Shown one piece after another: positions 25,462 through 34,350 of a stretch of 64,000 nt of DNA (positions within the stretch are counted from its first letter, which is position 1; the number at the start of each line of letters is the position of its first letter). Source of the stretch: Opitutales bacterium (GTDB lineage: Bacteria > Verrucomicrobiota > Verrucomicrobiia > Opitutales > UBA953); the NCBI GenBank assembly GCA_017531845.1, contig JAFXKI010000006.1:41749-105748 (forward strand). Reading direction: 5' to 3'. The notes under the pieces are model-generated. The model saw only the letters and a program-made list of their open reading frames with translations. It was not told where the DNA came from and made no database searches. The position numbers and the translations under genes are program-made.

Positions 25462-27828
25462 ATGGCTGAAACATCTACCGAAAACACCCTCGCAATTTCC
25501 GATTACGTTTTGCGCATCGCGCAGGAAAACAACTTTGCCGTGACGCGCGTCATGGCTGTCGCCAAGCTCCTCGCAGAGGGCGCGACCGTGCCGTTTATCG
25601 CGCGCTACCGCAAAGAAGCCACCGGCGAAATGGACGAAGTGCAAATCGCAACGATTCGCGACCGCCTCGAGCAACTCCGCGAGCTCGACGCCCGCCGCGC
25701 CGCAATTCTCAAATCGCTCGAAGACAACAAACACCTTACGCCGGAACTCAAAGCCGCTGTCGAAAAAGCCAAAACCGCCACCGAGCTCGAAGATATTTAC
25801 GCGCCCTACAAACCGAAGCGCCGCACGCGCGCTACGATCGCGCGGGAACGCGGACTCGAGCCGCTCGCCGATTTTATTTTTGAAAATCAAAACGCCGATC
25901 CCGCCGCTGAAGCCGCAAAATTCGTCGAGCCCGACAAAGACGTTCCCGACGTTGCCTCCGCGCTTGCGGGCGCACGCGACATTCTCGCCGAGCGCATTTC
26001 CGACGACAAAACGGCGCGCGCTTCCTGCCGGGAAATCTACGAAAAAACCGCCGAGCTTTCTTCCGAGGTCATCAAAGGCAAGGAAGCCGAGGGCGCGAAA
26101 TTCAAAGATTACTTCGAGTGGAGCGAGCCGCTCGCGTCTGCGCCGTCGCACCGCGTTTTGGCGATTCGCCGCGGCGAAAAGGAAGGCTTTCTGTTTTTCC
26201 GCATCACGGTGAATGAAGATGAAGCGTTTTCGCGTTTGGACAAAATTTTTGTCGGCGGGAACGGGGCATGCGGGAACGAAGTCCGCGCGGCTTCGCACGA
26301 TTCGTGGAAACGCTTGCTCGGCCCGTCTCTTGAAACCGAGGCGCGCCTGAAGTCGAAGGAACGCGCAGACGAAGAAGCGATTCGCGTTTTCGCGTCCAAT
26401 GTTTCCGAGCTTCTCATGGCGCCCGCGCTCGGGCAAAAAAGCGTGCTGGCACTCGACCCGGGTTTCCGCACGGGCTGCAAACTCGTCGTGCTCGACGCGC
26501 AGGGAAAATTGCTCCACCACGAAGTGATTTACCCGACTGCCGGCTCGTCCGCGCAATACGCCGATGCGGAAAACCGCATTCGCCTGCTTTGCCACCAATT
26601 TAAAATTCAGGCAATCGCGATCGGGAACGGCACGGCTTCCCGCGAAACGGAAACGTTCGTGCGCGGTTGCGGCGTTCCCGCGTCGATTCCGGTCGTCGTC
26701 GTCAACGAAAGCGGCGCGTCGATTTACTCGGCGAGCGAAGTGGCGCGCGAGGAATTTCCGAATGAAGACGTTACGGTGCGCGGCGCGGTTTCCATCGGTC
26801 GCCGCCTCATGGACCCGCTCGCGGAGCTTGTTAAAATTGACCCGAAAAGCATCGGCGTCGGGCAATATCAGCACGACGTGAACCAAGTTGCGCTCAAGCG
26901 CTCGCTCGACGACGTGGTCATTTCCTGCGTGAATAAAGTCGGCGTTGAAGTGAACACAGCCTCGAAGCAGCTTCTGAGCTACGTTTCCGGCTTAAACGCG
27001 AGCATCGCCGCCAACATTGTCGCCTACCGCAACGAACACGGCGCGTTCCGTTCCCGCAAAGATTTGAAAAAAGTGCCGCGCCTCGGCGAAAAAGCCTTTG
27101 AGCAATGCGCGGGCTTTTTGCGCATTCGCGACGGCGAACACCCGCTCGACGCCTCCGCCGTGCACCCGGAACGCTACGCGCTCGTCGAGCAGATGGCGGC
27201 GGATTTGGGTTGCGACGTTCCCGCGTTGCTCGCCGACGGGAAACTGCGTTCCCGCATTGATTTGAAAAAATATGTTTCCGAGGATGTCGGCTTGCCTACC
27301 TTGAAGGATATTTTGAAGGAACTTGAAAAGCCCGGACGCGACCCGCGCGAAAAGTTTGAAGTATTCTCGTTCAAGGAAGGCGTGCACGAAATTTCCGATT
27401 TGAAGGAAGGGATGCGCTTGCCGGGAATCGTTACAAACGTGACGGCGTTCGGCGCATTCGTCGATATCGGCGTGCATCAGGACGGGCTCGTTCACGTATC
27501 GCAGATTTCGGATACGTTTGTGAAAGATCCGGCGGAAGCGGTAAAGGTCGGGCAAAAAGTTTCCGTAACGGTGATGGAAGTCGATATTCCGCGCCGCCGT
27601 ATCGGGCTTTCGATGAAGACGAATCCGGAAAAAGCGGCACGCAGCGCGCGGGAAAGTTTTGCCGAGCGAGACGGGCGCGGGAACGCTCCGCGGCGCGGCG
27701 GCTTCGGCGGAAACGGGAACACCTTCGGGCGTCGCGACAATCGCGGGAACGACGGTTCCCCGCGCCGCTTCTCAACGGGCGGCTCTTCCGGCGGCGGCTT
27801 CGGCTCGCTCGGCGACTTCTTTAAATAG
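25462..27828 (+). CDS. tex: Tex family RNA-binding transcription accessory protein
   Basis: This 788-residue protein has the Tex layout: N-terminal helical region with EGATVPFIARYRKEATGEMD near residue 38, LEDIYAPYKPKRRTRATIA near 112, a YqgF/RNase H-like domain (LALDPGFRTGCKLVVLD near 330), helix-hairpin-helix motifs (KSIGVGQYQHDVNQ near 467, SGLNASIAANIVAYRNEHG near 510) and an S1 RNA-binding domain (PGIVTNVTAFGAFVDIGVHQ near 653). It ends with an Arg/Gly-rich tail (about 735-788) likely to bind RNA. Tex proteins affect transcription and RNA turnover. The gene has nine to eleven GGGAACG copies, among the densest here. Confidence 0.96.
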   Translation: MAETSTENTLAISDYVLRIAQENNFAVTRVMAVAKLLAEGATVPFIARYRKEATGEMDEVQIATIRDRLEQLRELDARRAAILKSLEDNKHLTPELKAAVEKAKTATELEDIYAPYKPKRRTRATIARERGLEPLADFIFENQNADPAAEAAKFVEPDKDVPDVASALAGARDILAERISDDKTARASCREIYEKTAELSSEVIKGKEAEGAKFKDYFEWSEPLASAPSHRVLAIRRGEKEGFLFFRITVNEDEAFSRLDKIFVGGNGACGNEVRAASHDSWKRLLGPSLETEARLKSKERADEEAIRVFASNVSELLMAPALGQKSVLALDPGFRTGCKLVVLDAQGKLLHHEVIYPTAGSSAQYADAENRIRLLCHQFKIQAIAIGNGTASRETETFVRGCGVPASIPVVVVNESGASIYSASEVAREEFPNEDVTVRGAVSIGRRLMDPLAELVKIDPKSIGVGQYQHDVNQVALKRSLDDVVISCVNKVGVEVNTASKQLLSYVSGLNASIAANIVAYRNEHGAFRSRKDLKKVPRLGEKAFEQCAGFLRIRDGEHPLDASAVHPERYALVEQMAADLGCDVPALLADGKLRSRIDLKKYVSEDVGLPTLKDILKELEKPGRDPREKFEVFSFKEGVHEISDLKEGMRLPGIVTNVTAFGAFVDIGVHQDGLVHVSQISDTFVKDPAEAVKVGQKVSVTVMEVDIPRRRIGLSMKTNPEKAARSARESFAERDGRGNAPRRGGFGGNGNTFGRRDNRGNDGSPRRFSTGGSSGGGFGSLGDFFK

Positions 27829-27853
27829 AAAATCGTTTCCGCATTTTCGCAAA

Positions 27854-27895
27854 AAAAGCGTTCCCGCAAAATTGCACGCGGGAACGCTTTTGTTT
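27854..27895. terminator. Bidirectional terminator from a GGGAACG inverted pair
   Basis: AAAAGCGTTCCCGC at 27854-27867 pairs with GCGGGAACGCTTTT at 27878-27891 between the convergent tex and coaC genes. Confidence 0.9.
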
Positions 27896-27906
27896 TTTAC
27901 GGATTT

Positions 27907-28458
27907 TCAAATTCTCAGAATATCGACAACGCGATCGACGATTTCTGCGGGCGGAGCAAGTTTCCCTTTGCCGGAATCGCCGCATGCGAGCATGCCTTCC
28001 GCCGGCTCAATGATGATGTTTCCGCGTTCCCACAGGGTTTGAATATTGGTTTGCGTGGCGGGATGCGTGAACATGTTGACGTTCATCGCGGGCGCGATGA
28101 CGACCGGTGCGCGCGTTGCCAGATAAACGCAGGAAAGCGTTTCCGGTGCAAGACCGTGAGCGAAGCAGGCGAGAATATGTGCGGTCGCAGGCGCGACAAG
28201 GAATAAATCTGCCCAAGAGGCAATGTCGATGTGTCCGGGCTTCCACGAAGGGGAATTTTCCCACAAGCCGGAAATGATCGGACGCCGGGAAAGTGTTTTC
28301 AGCGTAAGAGGCGTGATAAATCTTTCCGCTTCTTCAGTCATCAGCACCTGGACTTCCGCACCCTCCTTGACGAGGAGTGAGACGATGTCGGCGGCTTTGT
28401 AGGCGGCGATGGAGCCGGTAACACCGAGCGCAATTTTTTTTCCTTCGAGAAACGGCAT
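27907..28458 (-). CDS. coaC: Phosphopantothenoylcysteine decarboxylase, stand-alone
   Basis: The protein is a flavoprotein that decarboxylates 4'-phosphopantothenoylcysteine in coenzyme A synthesis. It has 183 residues and starts KKIALGVTGSIAAYKAADIV, the FMN-binding loop of the HFCD family. The catalytic His is in KPGHIDIASWADLFLVAPAT near residue 75; PAMNVNMF near 125 and the substrate-clamp Cys in EGMLACGDSGKGKLA near 158 are present. In most bacteria this domain is fused to the CoaB synthetase; here the frame stops and no CoaB domain follows, so CoaB must be separate if the pathway is standard. Confidence 0.9.
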   Translation of the reverse strand: MPFLEGKKIALGVTGSIAAYKAADIVSLLVKEGAEVQVLMTEEAERFITPLTLKTLSRRPIISGLWENSPSWKPGHIDIASWADLFLVAPATAHILACFAHGLAPETLSCVYLATRAPVVIAPAMNVNMFTHPATQTNIQTLWERGNIIIEPAEGMLACGDSGKGKLAPPAEIVDRVVDILRI

Positions 28459-28645
28459 GATGGCGAGATTCTAAGCCCGTTTTTTATCGTCTGTAAAACG
28501 GAAAAATGTTGTCCGGAAATGCGTTCCCGCGGCGTTGAAGTCTTGATTTCCCCGTGCTTATGTGCTTCAATTCCGACTGTTTCGAGGGAGACTTCGAAAA
28601 ACGATAAAATCTTATAAATTACACCCAAAACCCCATCGTAAAAAT

Positions 28646-29005
28646 ATGAACGGACAAGTTAATATTACCGGTATCAATCTCGAGCTTACGGAAGCGATTA
28701 AGAATTATGTAAGAGAAAAAGCTGCCAAGCTTTTCGAGCACAATGACCGCATTATCCGTGCGAATTTCGATTTGGAATATATTCCGACGAAAGCTCCCGA
28801 GCAGTCGTTTGTCGCGAAATCGACGATCGAAATCGCAGGACCGAATATCGTGCTCAGCGTAACGTCCGCAGACCTTTACAAGTCCATCGACGAACTCATG
28901 GATAAACTGATTCGCCAAATCCGCCGTGCTCATCGCCTCGAAAAGGAAAAGCGCAATCACCCGCAGGATATTGACATCGGCGAAGATATCCCGAAGACGA
29001 AATAA
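28646..29005 (+). CDS. hpf: Ribosome hibernation promoting factor, short form
   Basis: HPF/RaiA proteins bind the small ribosomal subunit in slow growth and silence it. I start at MNGQVNITGINLELTEAIKN, which matches family N-termini. The 119-residue protein has the beta-alpha-beta-beta-beta-alpha order, with YVREKAAKLFEHNDRIIRAN near residue 22 and SADLYKSIDELMDKLIRQIR near 74, and ends in a short charged tail. The long-form dimerisation domain is missing, so it is the short class. It is transcribed alone and ends at a strong terminator. Confidence 0.92.
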   Translation: MNGQVNITGINLELTEAIKNYVREKAAKLFEHNDRIIRANFDLEYIPTKAPEQSFVAKSTIEIAGPNIVLSVTSADLYKSIDELMDKLIRQIRRAHRLEKEKRNHPQDIDIGEDIPKTK

Positions 29006-29020
29006 AACGGGAACGCGGAA

Positions 29021-29070
29021 CAAAGAGCCGGAAGCCTCGACATTTACGGAGCTTCCGGCTCTTTGTTTTT
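29021..29070 (+). terminator. Intrinsic terminator of hpf
   Basis: CAAAGAGCCGGAAGC (29021-29035) and GCTTCCGGCTCTTTG (29051-29065) form a perfect 15-base stem followed by T5. A GGGAACG copy lies just before it but is not part of the stem. Confidence 0.93.
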
Positions 29071-29146
29071 AGCTTTAGAAATGCGGCGGGAACGCGCTAA
29101 TTTTTTATTCACTTCCCGCCAAAAAAACTGTTTTATTGTCATTCCA

Positions 29147-30148
29147 ATGAGAACTCCAACACCGTCAGTTTATATTCGAGGAATGGGCGTTTACATGCCG
29201 GAGCGCCGCTTGACAAATGCCGACTTGGAACGTCTTGTCGAAACCTCGGACGAGTGGATTCGCACGCGGACGGGAATGGTCGAGCGCCGTCTCGCCGCTC
29301 CGGAAGATTCCACTTCCGATCTGGGCACGCGCGCGGCGGAAAAGGCAATCGTCGATGCCGGAATCTCCAAGGAAGATATTGATCTCGTGATTGTGGCGAC
29401 GGTAACGGCAGACCAAACGTTCCCGTCCACTGCCTGCAAAATTCAGGCGAAACTTGGTTTGCGCACGGACATTCCCGCGTTTGATATGGTTGCCGCCTGC
29501 TCCGGCTTTGTTTACATGATGCAGGTCGCGAATCACATGCTTCGCGCGGGAGATTATAAAAACGTTTTGATTATTACTGCGGAAAAACTTTCCTCCATCG
29601 TCAATTGGGAAGACCGCAGCACTTGCGTGCTTTTCGGTGACGGCGCGGCGGCGTTTGTGTTGACGAAGTGCAACGAGCCCTACGTCGGGATTCTCGGAAA
29701 CATTCTCGGTGCAGACGGTTCGCAGGGCGATTTGCTGACGCTCCCGGCGGGCGGAAGCATGAATCCGGCAAGCTACGAAACGGTGCGCAATAAGGAGCAT
29801 TGCCTTACGATGGCGGGCAATCAGGTCTTTAAAATTGCGGTTCGCACGATGTCCGAATGCTGCATTCGCTTGCTTGAAAAATGCAATGTTACGGCGGACC
29901 AGATTAAGTGGGTAATTCCGCATCAGGCGAATCTTCGCATCGTGGACGCGGTGGCGCGCCAAATTAAAGTGCCGCTTGAGAAATTCTGCATCAATATCGA
30001 AAAAACGGGCAACACCTCGGCGTGTTCGATTCCGATTTGCATGGAAGAAACGTATCGCGCCGGCAAAATTCAGCCCGGCGACTTGGTGTTGCTGACGGCA
30101 TTTGGCGGCGGGTTCACTTGGGGCGCGACGTTGATTCGTTGGAAATAA
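29147..30148 (+). CDS. fabH: 3-oxoacyl-[acyl-carrier-protein] synthase III
   Basis: FabH starts fatty acid synthesis by condensing acetyl-CoA with malonyl-ACP. The 333-residue protein has the triad: Cys in VAACSGFVYMM near residue 117, His in WVIPHQANLRIVD near 258, and Asn in KTGNTSACSIPI near 288. The N-terminal ETSDEWIRTRTGMVERRLA and the glycine-rich end LLTAFGGGFTWGATLIRW are standard. The start MRTPTPSVYIRGMG is the last in-frame ATG before the family region. No other fab gene is next to it. Confidence 0.96.
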   Translation: MRTPTPSVYIRGMGVYMPERRLTNADLERLVETSDEWIRTRTGMVERRLAAPEDSTSDLGTRAAEKAIVDAGISKEDIDLVIVATVTADQTFPSTACKIQAKLGLRTDIPAFDMVAACSGFVYMMQVANHMLRAGDYKNVLIITAEKLSSIVNWEDRSTCVLFGDGAAAFVLTKCNEPYVGILGNILGADGSQGDLLTLPAGGSMNPASYETVRNKEHCLTMAGNQVFKIAVRTMSECCIRLLEKCNVTADQIKWVIPHQANLRIVDAVARQIKVPLEKFCINIEKTGNTSACSIPICMEETYRAGKIQPGDLVLLTAFGGGFTWGATLIRWK

Positions 30149-30155
30149 TTTTCGG

Positions 30156-30215
30156 GAAATGAGAAGTGAGGAATTAGAAATGAACAGGGATTCCGTTTCT
30201 AATTTCTCTTTTTTC
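30156..30215. repeat. Palindromic AATTAGAAATGA-family repeat after fabH
   Basis: GAGGAATTAGAAATGAAC and GTTTCTAATTTCTC face each other with a short loop, and a T run follows. It resembles the elements at 14948 and 18665 and probably ends fabH transcription. Confidence 0.6.
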
Positions 30216-30231
30216 ATTTTTCTTTCTTAAA

Positions 30232-31590
30232 ATGCGGAAAAAAATGCGGACGAAAAGACGCTCGGTTTGGCTCGCGGTCGCAATGGCGGCGGGAACGTTG
30301 GGATTAATCGGGCTTTCCGGTTGCGCTTCAACTGAAAAGTTGGAGCCTCTTTCCGTTGCGACGGGAACGTCCGAACCCGTCGAAAAAGAACAGCTTCGCC
30401 GTGCCGTCGCGATTTTTATTGAGGCGGAGGCTGATGATTCCGGCATCGATGAAGCTGTTTTCGCATCGGACAAAAATGTCGCCGCCTATGCGGATTACCT
30501 CATGGATTCCGCGCTGAAAAAAGGCGTTCCCGTTAGGGATTCGGGACTGCCGATTGCGATGTCGGTTATCGCGTATGCGCAGGCGCAAGACGGCGCAACG
30601 GATGCGGCGCTAAGTTCATTTTCAGAAATTATTTTGCGTTTTCCGGACAGCGATTTCGCGGCGGAAGCACTTTATCAGCGCGGGCGAATTTATTCCGCCC
30701 GGCGGCAATTTGCGGACGCGTTCGATTGTTTTTCGGCGTTGGAAGATGCGTATCCGGCGTCCCCGCGTGTGGACGATGCAATTATCCAAGCGTATTTGGT
30801 GACGGAAATGGTGCGCAAAGGCGTACGTCCGCTCAAAGGCGGTTGGCTTCCGTGGTTTAAGGATCGTTCGACGGCACTTGAATACTACGATCGCCTTTAC
30901 GAAATGGCTCCGCATTTGCCGATTTCTCCGCGCCTGCTTTACCATAAGGGAAAATTCGCGTTTGAGCTTTCTCGGGAATGGTTTTCGTTTGATAAAACTT
31001 TGGATGCAATTGATGCGTTCGAGCGCATGATCAGCATTTATCCCGATGCGAAATTCGTTCCCGAAGCCTACATGGAGCTCGCGAGAACGTATGAAGCCGG
31101 GATTGTCGGGGCGGACTGGGATCAGCTTTCGACGCGCCGCGCAATCAATTATTACACGGATTTCTACTCGCTTTTCCCTGATCACCCCTTGGCGGAATTT
31201 GCCTACGAGAAAACGGTTACGCTGACAAATTTGCTTGCGGAAAATCGCCTCGTTTTCGGAGATTTTTACTATTCCCGGCATAACAATTTGCGGGCGGCAA
31301 TGACCTTTTATAACGAAGCCGTAACGCTCGCGCCGGATTCTCCCGCCGGCATTGCTGCGCAAGATCGACTTGAGCGCATCCGCCGCGGGGAACGCTCGGA
31401 GCGCACGTTGGTTGATTGGCTTTTCGGGCGTTATCCGAATTACGATGCAACGGATTATCTGGACGCACCGTCGCAAAAACCGCTCGACGAGATGGGCTTC
31501 CGCAGCACAAAAACGCCGGCGGAAACGGAAGACGCGGGAACGCCGGTAAGCCCGGCGGGAGAAGGCTTCCGGGATCCGGGAGAAAACTGA
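30232..31590 (+). CDS. TPR-repeat outer-membrane lipoprotein, BamD-like
   Basis: The 452-residue protein begins with a signal peptide and lipobox, LGLIGLSGCAS, with Cys near residue 27, so it should be lipid-anchored. At least five TPR-like helix pairs follow, for example SFSEIILRFPDSDFAAEALY near 125, YQRGRIYSARRQFADAFDCF near 145 and AFERMISIYPDAKFVPEAYM near 262. The pattern resembles BamD of the beta-barrel assembly machine, but with more repeats. A second ATG lies 12 bases downstream and could be the true start. The next gene, an LptE-like lipoprotein, begins 48 bases later, so the two probably form an envelope-assembly operon. Confidence 0.8.
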   Translation: MRKKMRTKRRSVWLAVAMAAGTLGLIGLSGCASTEKLEPLSVATGTSEPVEKEQLRRAVAIFIEAEADDSGIDEAVFASDKNVAAYADYLMDSALKKGVPVRDSGLPIAMSVIAYAQAQDGATDAALSSFSEIILRFPDSDFAAEALYQRGRIYSARRQFADAFDCFSALEDAYPASPRVDDAIIQAYLVTEMVRKGVRPLKGGWLPWFKDRSTALEYYDRLYEMAPHLPISPRLLYHKGKFAFELSREWFSFDKTLDAIDAFERMISIYPDAKFVPEAYMELARTYEAGIVGADWDQLSTRRAINYYTDFYSLFPDHPLAEFAYEKTVTLTNLLAENRLVFGDFYYSRHNNLRAAMTFYNEAVTLAPDSPAGIAAQDRLERIRRGERSERTLVDWLFGRYPNYDATDYLDAPSQKPLDEMGFRSTKTPAETEDAGTPVSPAGEGFRDPGEN

Positions 31591-31638
31591 TTTTCGTTAC
31601 TTTCTTTTTTCACACAAAAAAATTGGAGACTACGCAAA

Positions 31639-32151
31639 ATGCGAAAAATTTCTTGGTTTCTTTCTACAATCGTTTTAGCGGGAACGCTCTTTTTTTCCTC
31701 CGGGTGCAGCTATTCGCTCGGCTCAAGCGGGAAGCTTCCGTTTTCTACGATTGAAATCGCTCCGATTGTCAACAACGCGGATATTCCTCAAGCGCAAGCA
31801 ATGCTGGCACGCGATATTGCGGGAACGCTGAATCGTGAGCCGAAGCTGAGCACGGTAATCGAAAACGGTGCCGCAGAACTCAAAATCGAAATTGCGGATT
31901 TCCGGCGCAATACGGTGGCGACTTCCTCCGAGGACTCGGTGCTCGCCAGCGTGTCTCAACTGACCTTGGAATTAAATTGTTCCCTGCTCAATACACGCTC
32001 CGGGAAGTACTATTTTCGTAACCGGAAAATCTCGGTTTCAACGGATGCCTACGCGGGTGAAGCTCCGGGCTTGAGCGAATCGCAGTCTTTCCCGGTGCTT
32101 TCGCGCGAGGCGGCTCGCAAGGTGCGGGATTTGGTGGTCAGCGTGTGGTAA
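31639..32151 (+). CDS. LPS-assembly lipoprotein, LptE-like
   Basis: The 170-residue protein starts with a signal peptide ending in a lipobox (FFSSGCSYSLG, Cys near 23). The CSYSLGSSGKLP pattern and the core FSTIEIAPIVNNADIPQAQA, LARDIAGTLNREPKL, AAELKIEIADFRRNT follow the LptE family of small outer-membrane lipoproteins that plug LptD during LPS insertion. It is inferred that the organism makes LPS; heptose and kinase genes nearby agree. The gene is downstream of the TPR lipoprotein and upstream of the AI-2E family permease with short gaps. Confidence 0.82.
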   Translation: MRKISWFLSTIVLAGTLFFSSGCSYSLGSSGKLPFSTIEIAPIVNNADIPQAQAMLARDIAGTLNREPKLSTVIENGAAELKIEIADFRRNTVATSSEDSVLASVSQLTLELNCSLLNTRSGKYYFRNRKISVSTDAYAGEAPGLSESQSFPVLSREAARKVRDLVVSVW

Positions 32152-32183
32152 GCGTTTCCGTTTAAATAGGGCATGCGTTCCCG

Positions 32184-33305
32184 ATGTTCGGAAGTTTTCA
32201 AAAGAGAATAATTTCCGCGGCACTTACCTGCTTGGCAGTGCTCGTCGTGGTAGGCTTCGTTGTCGGGGTTTTCATTCTCGGGGCAAAATTTCTTGCGGCT
32301 TTCAGCACGGTTGTTTGGCCGTTGGCGATTGCGGTTATTCTTTCTCTGCTTTTGCAGCCGGTTTGTGATTTTTTCGAGAAAAAATTTCGTCTGCCGAGAG
32401 CTTTTTCCGTGCTGACGCTTTTTGTTCTCGTGGTCGCGGCGGCGGCGGGGTTGGCGTTTTGGCTGATACCGTTGTGCGCGGCGGAAGCCTGCGAGTTTTT
32501 TCAGCAACTCCCCGTGCTTTGGGAACGCATGGCGGAGCGGTTCCCGGAGCTTTTCGGGTGGATAGAAGAGCATTTTAAAAAGGAGAATATTCGGGAAGCT
32601 CTTGCGCAAAGCGCGAGCGTTCCCGGGCAGGTGAAAGCATTGATCTCTGCGACGTTCCCGCATGTGAAAGCTTTTTTCCAAAAGTCCGGCGCGCTTTTCT
32701 CTCAAATTGCGGCGGCGGCATCCGTCCCGATTTATTTGTATTATCTGATGGCGGAGCGCCGGGATTTAATCGGAATTGTGGAACGGGAATCGCGTGCGTT
32801 TTTTTCGGAGCGGGTCGCTCAGGATATCGCATTTTTGGTGCGGCAGTTTCGGGACATTCTCATTGCCTTTTTTCGAGGGCAGGTTGTTATCGGGCTGCTT
32901 TACGGCGTGATTCTTGCCGCAGGATTCGGCGCGTTGAAAATTCCGGGAGGCATGCTTATCGGCATGGGAATAGGCTTGCTGAATATTGTTCCGTATCTGG
33001 GGACGTTGGTGGGCTTGTCGCTTATTTTGCCGCTCGCTTTTTTGTCGGGCGGAATTTGGTTGGCGCTTGCCGCGCTCGTTGTTTTCTGTGTCGCACAGTT
33101 GATAGAGTCTTATTTCCTGACGCCGAAAATTATGGGAACGCGTACGGGTTTGCATCCGATGGTGATTATGGTGGCGATTTTTTTCTGGTCAAATGCACTC
33201 GACGGCTTGTTGGGAATGGTGCTTGCGGTGCCGCTGACGGCGTTTTTCGTCGTGTTCTGGCGTTTGTTTAAAGAGCGTTATTTACCGACGATTGTGCGAC
33301 ACTAA
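32184..33305 (+). CDS. AI-2E/PerM family membrane protein
   Basis: This 373-residue protein has about eight membrane helices in the AI-2E transporter (PerM, TqsA) pattern: two N-terminal helices, a large periplasmic helical region (about 100-180), then VGLLYGVILAAGFGALKIPG-like helices with the family signature ILNIVPYLGTLVGLSLILPL (present as LLNIVPYLGTLVG) near residue 265 and ESYFLTPKIMGTRTGLHPMV near 310. Members export small molecules or, in some cases, exchange ions; the name reflects E. coli TqsA only. The start ATG is 32 bases after lptE. The next gene begins 22 bases after its stop. Confidence 0.88.
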   Translation: MFGSFQKRIISAALTCLAVLVVVGFVVGVFILGAKFLAAFSTVVWPLAIAVILSLLLQPVCDFFEKKFRLPRAFSVLTLFVLVVAAAAGLAFWLIPLCAAEACEFFQQLPVLWERMAERFPELFGWIEEHFKKENIREALAQSASVPGQVKALISATFPHVKAFFQKSGALFSQIAAAASVPIYLYYLMAERRDLIGIVERESRAFFSERVAQDIAFLVRQFRDILIAFFRGQVVIGLLYGVILAAGFGALKIPGGMLIGMGIGLLNIVPYLGTLVGLSLILPLAFLSGGIWLALAALVVFCVAQLIESYFLTPKIMGTRTGLHPMVIMVAIFFWSNALDGLLGMVLAVPLTAFFVVFWRLFKERYLPTIVRH

Positions 33306-33327
33306 AGTTTTTTTTTCGGTAGAGAAA

Positions 33328-34275
33328 ATGACGCGCCGCCGCGAAGAACCGAATTACGTTCCCGTCTCCGCCGTTCGAGAGGGGATTGATGATTTTACCG
33401 CATTTCTCGGGCTTGAACGCGGTTTGTCCGGGCACACGGTGTGTTCTTACGAAAAGGACTTGTTGCAGTTCGGAGATTTTTTGCGGAGAAAAAAAATGGC
33501 GGGAACGTGGCGATCCGTGAGCCCGGAACATTTATCCGCATGGCTTGCGGAGCTTAACGAAGACGGCGTTTCCGCGCGTTCCGTGGCGAGAAAACTTTCA
33601 GCGGTGCGCGCAATTGCTAAGTTTTGTGTGGCGCAGGGAATACGCGCTGACGATTTTTCCGAAATTGTTTCCCGTCCGAAATTTCGTAATGATCTTCCGG
33701 ATACGCTCTCTGTGGAGGAAGTTTCGAAAATTCTCGAAACCCCGCATCCGGAAACTCCGCAGGGATTGCGGGATCGCGCGATGCTCGAACTCATGTATGG
33801 AAGCGGCTTGCGGGCGAGCGAGCTTTGCGGGCTTGAAATCCAGTCCGTGAACTTTGATGAAGGCGTGGTGCGCGTGCGCGGGAAGGGCGCAAAGGAACGT
33901 GTCGTTCCCGTCGGGAGCCAAGCCGTTCGTGCGATTTTAAATTATCTTTCCGAGGGCGGGCGTCCGCGTCTTGCGAAGCCGAAAACCGGGAGCGCGCTTT
34001 TTATCAGCACTTGGGGAAAAGCGATTTCGAGAAAAACCCTCTGGCATTTGTTGCAGGAACAGGTGCGTCGCGCCGGAATTAATAAAAAAATACATCCGCA
34101 CCAATTGCGCCATGCGTTTGCGACGCATTTGCTTGCCAACGGAGCGGATTTGCGCGTGATTCAGGAAATGCTCGGGCATGCTGACATCGGAACAACGCAG
34201 ATTTACACCGCCGTTGAGCGTTCCCGTTTGACCGAAGAGCATCGCCGCTCGCATCCGCGTTCCCGCAACCGTTAA
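33328..34275 (+). CDS. Tyrosine recombinase XerC/XerD
   Basis: This 315-residue enzyme most likely resolves chromosome dimers at dif with FtsK. All catalytic residues are visible: Arg in YGSGLRASELCGLE near residue 160, Lys in VRGKGAKERVVPVG near 188, HQLRHAFATHLLANG near 257 (His-X-X-Arg), His in GHADIGTTQIY near 282 and the nucleophile Tyr near 291. The N-terminal SAM-like domain has GLERGLSGHTVCSYEKDL near 28. I start at MTRRREEPN; an in-frame upstream codon would overlap the previous gene. No integron or phage features adjoin, so a housekeeping role is more likely than a mobile one. C or D cannot be told apart by eye. Confidence 0.93.
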   Translation: MTRRREEPNYVPVSAVREGIDDFTAFLGLERGLSGHTVCSYEKDLLQFGDFLRRKKMAGTWRSVSPEHLSAWLAELNEDGVSARSVARKLSAVRAIAKFCVAQGIRADDFSEIVSRPKFRNDLPDTLSVEEVSKILETPHPETPQGLRDRAMLELMYGSGLRASELCGLEIQSVNFDEGVVRVRGKGAKERVVPVGSQAVRAILNYLSEGGRPRLAKPKTGSALFISTWGKAISRKTLWHLLQEQVRRAGINKKIHPHQLRHAFATHLLANGADLRVIQEMLGHADIGTTQIYTAVERSRLTEEHRRSHPRSRNR

Positions 34276-34350
34276 GGTTTCTTTCAAAAAATTGTTTTTT
34301 GAGGGCGTCTTAGCCTTGCCTTATTTGCGTTTCGGCGTTCACTTATTTCC

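Noticed and set aside
33328..34275. Xer-type recombinase as the integrase of a mobile element
   Set aside because: No attachment-site repeats, tRNA, phage or integron genes adjoin; the motif pattern is that of housekeeping XerC/D.
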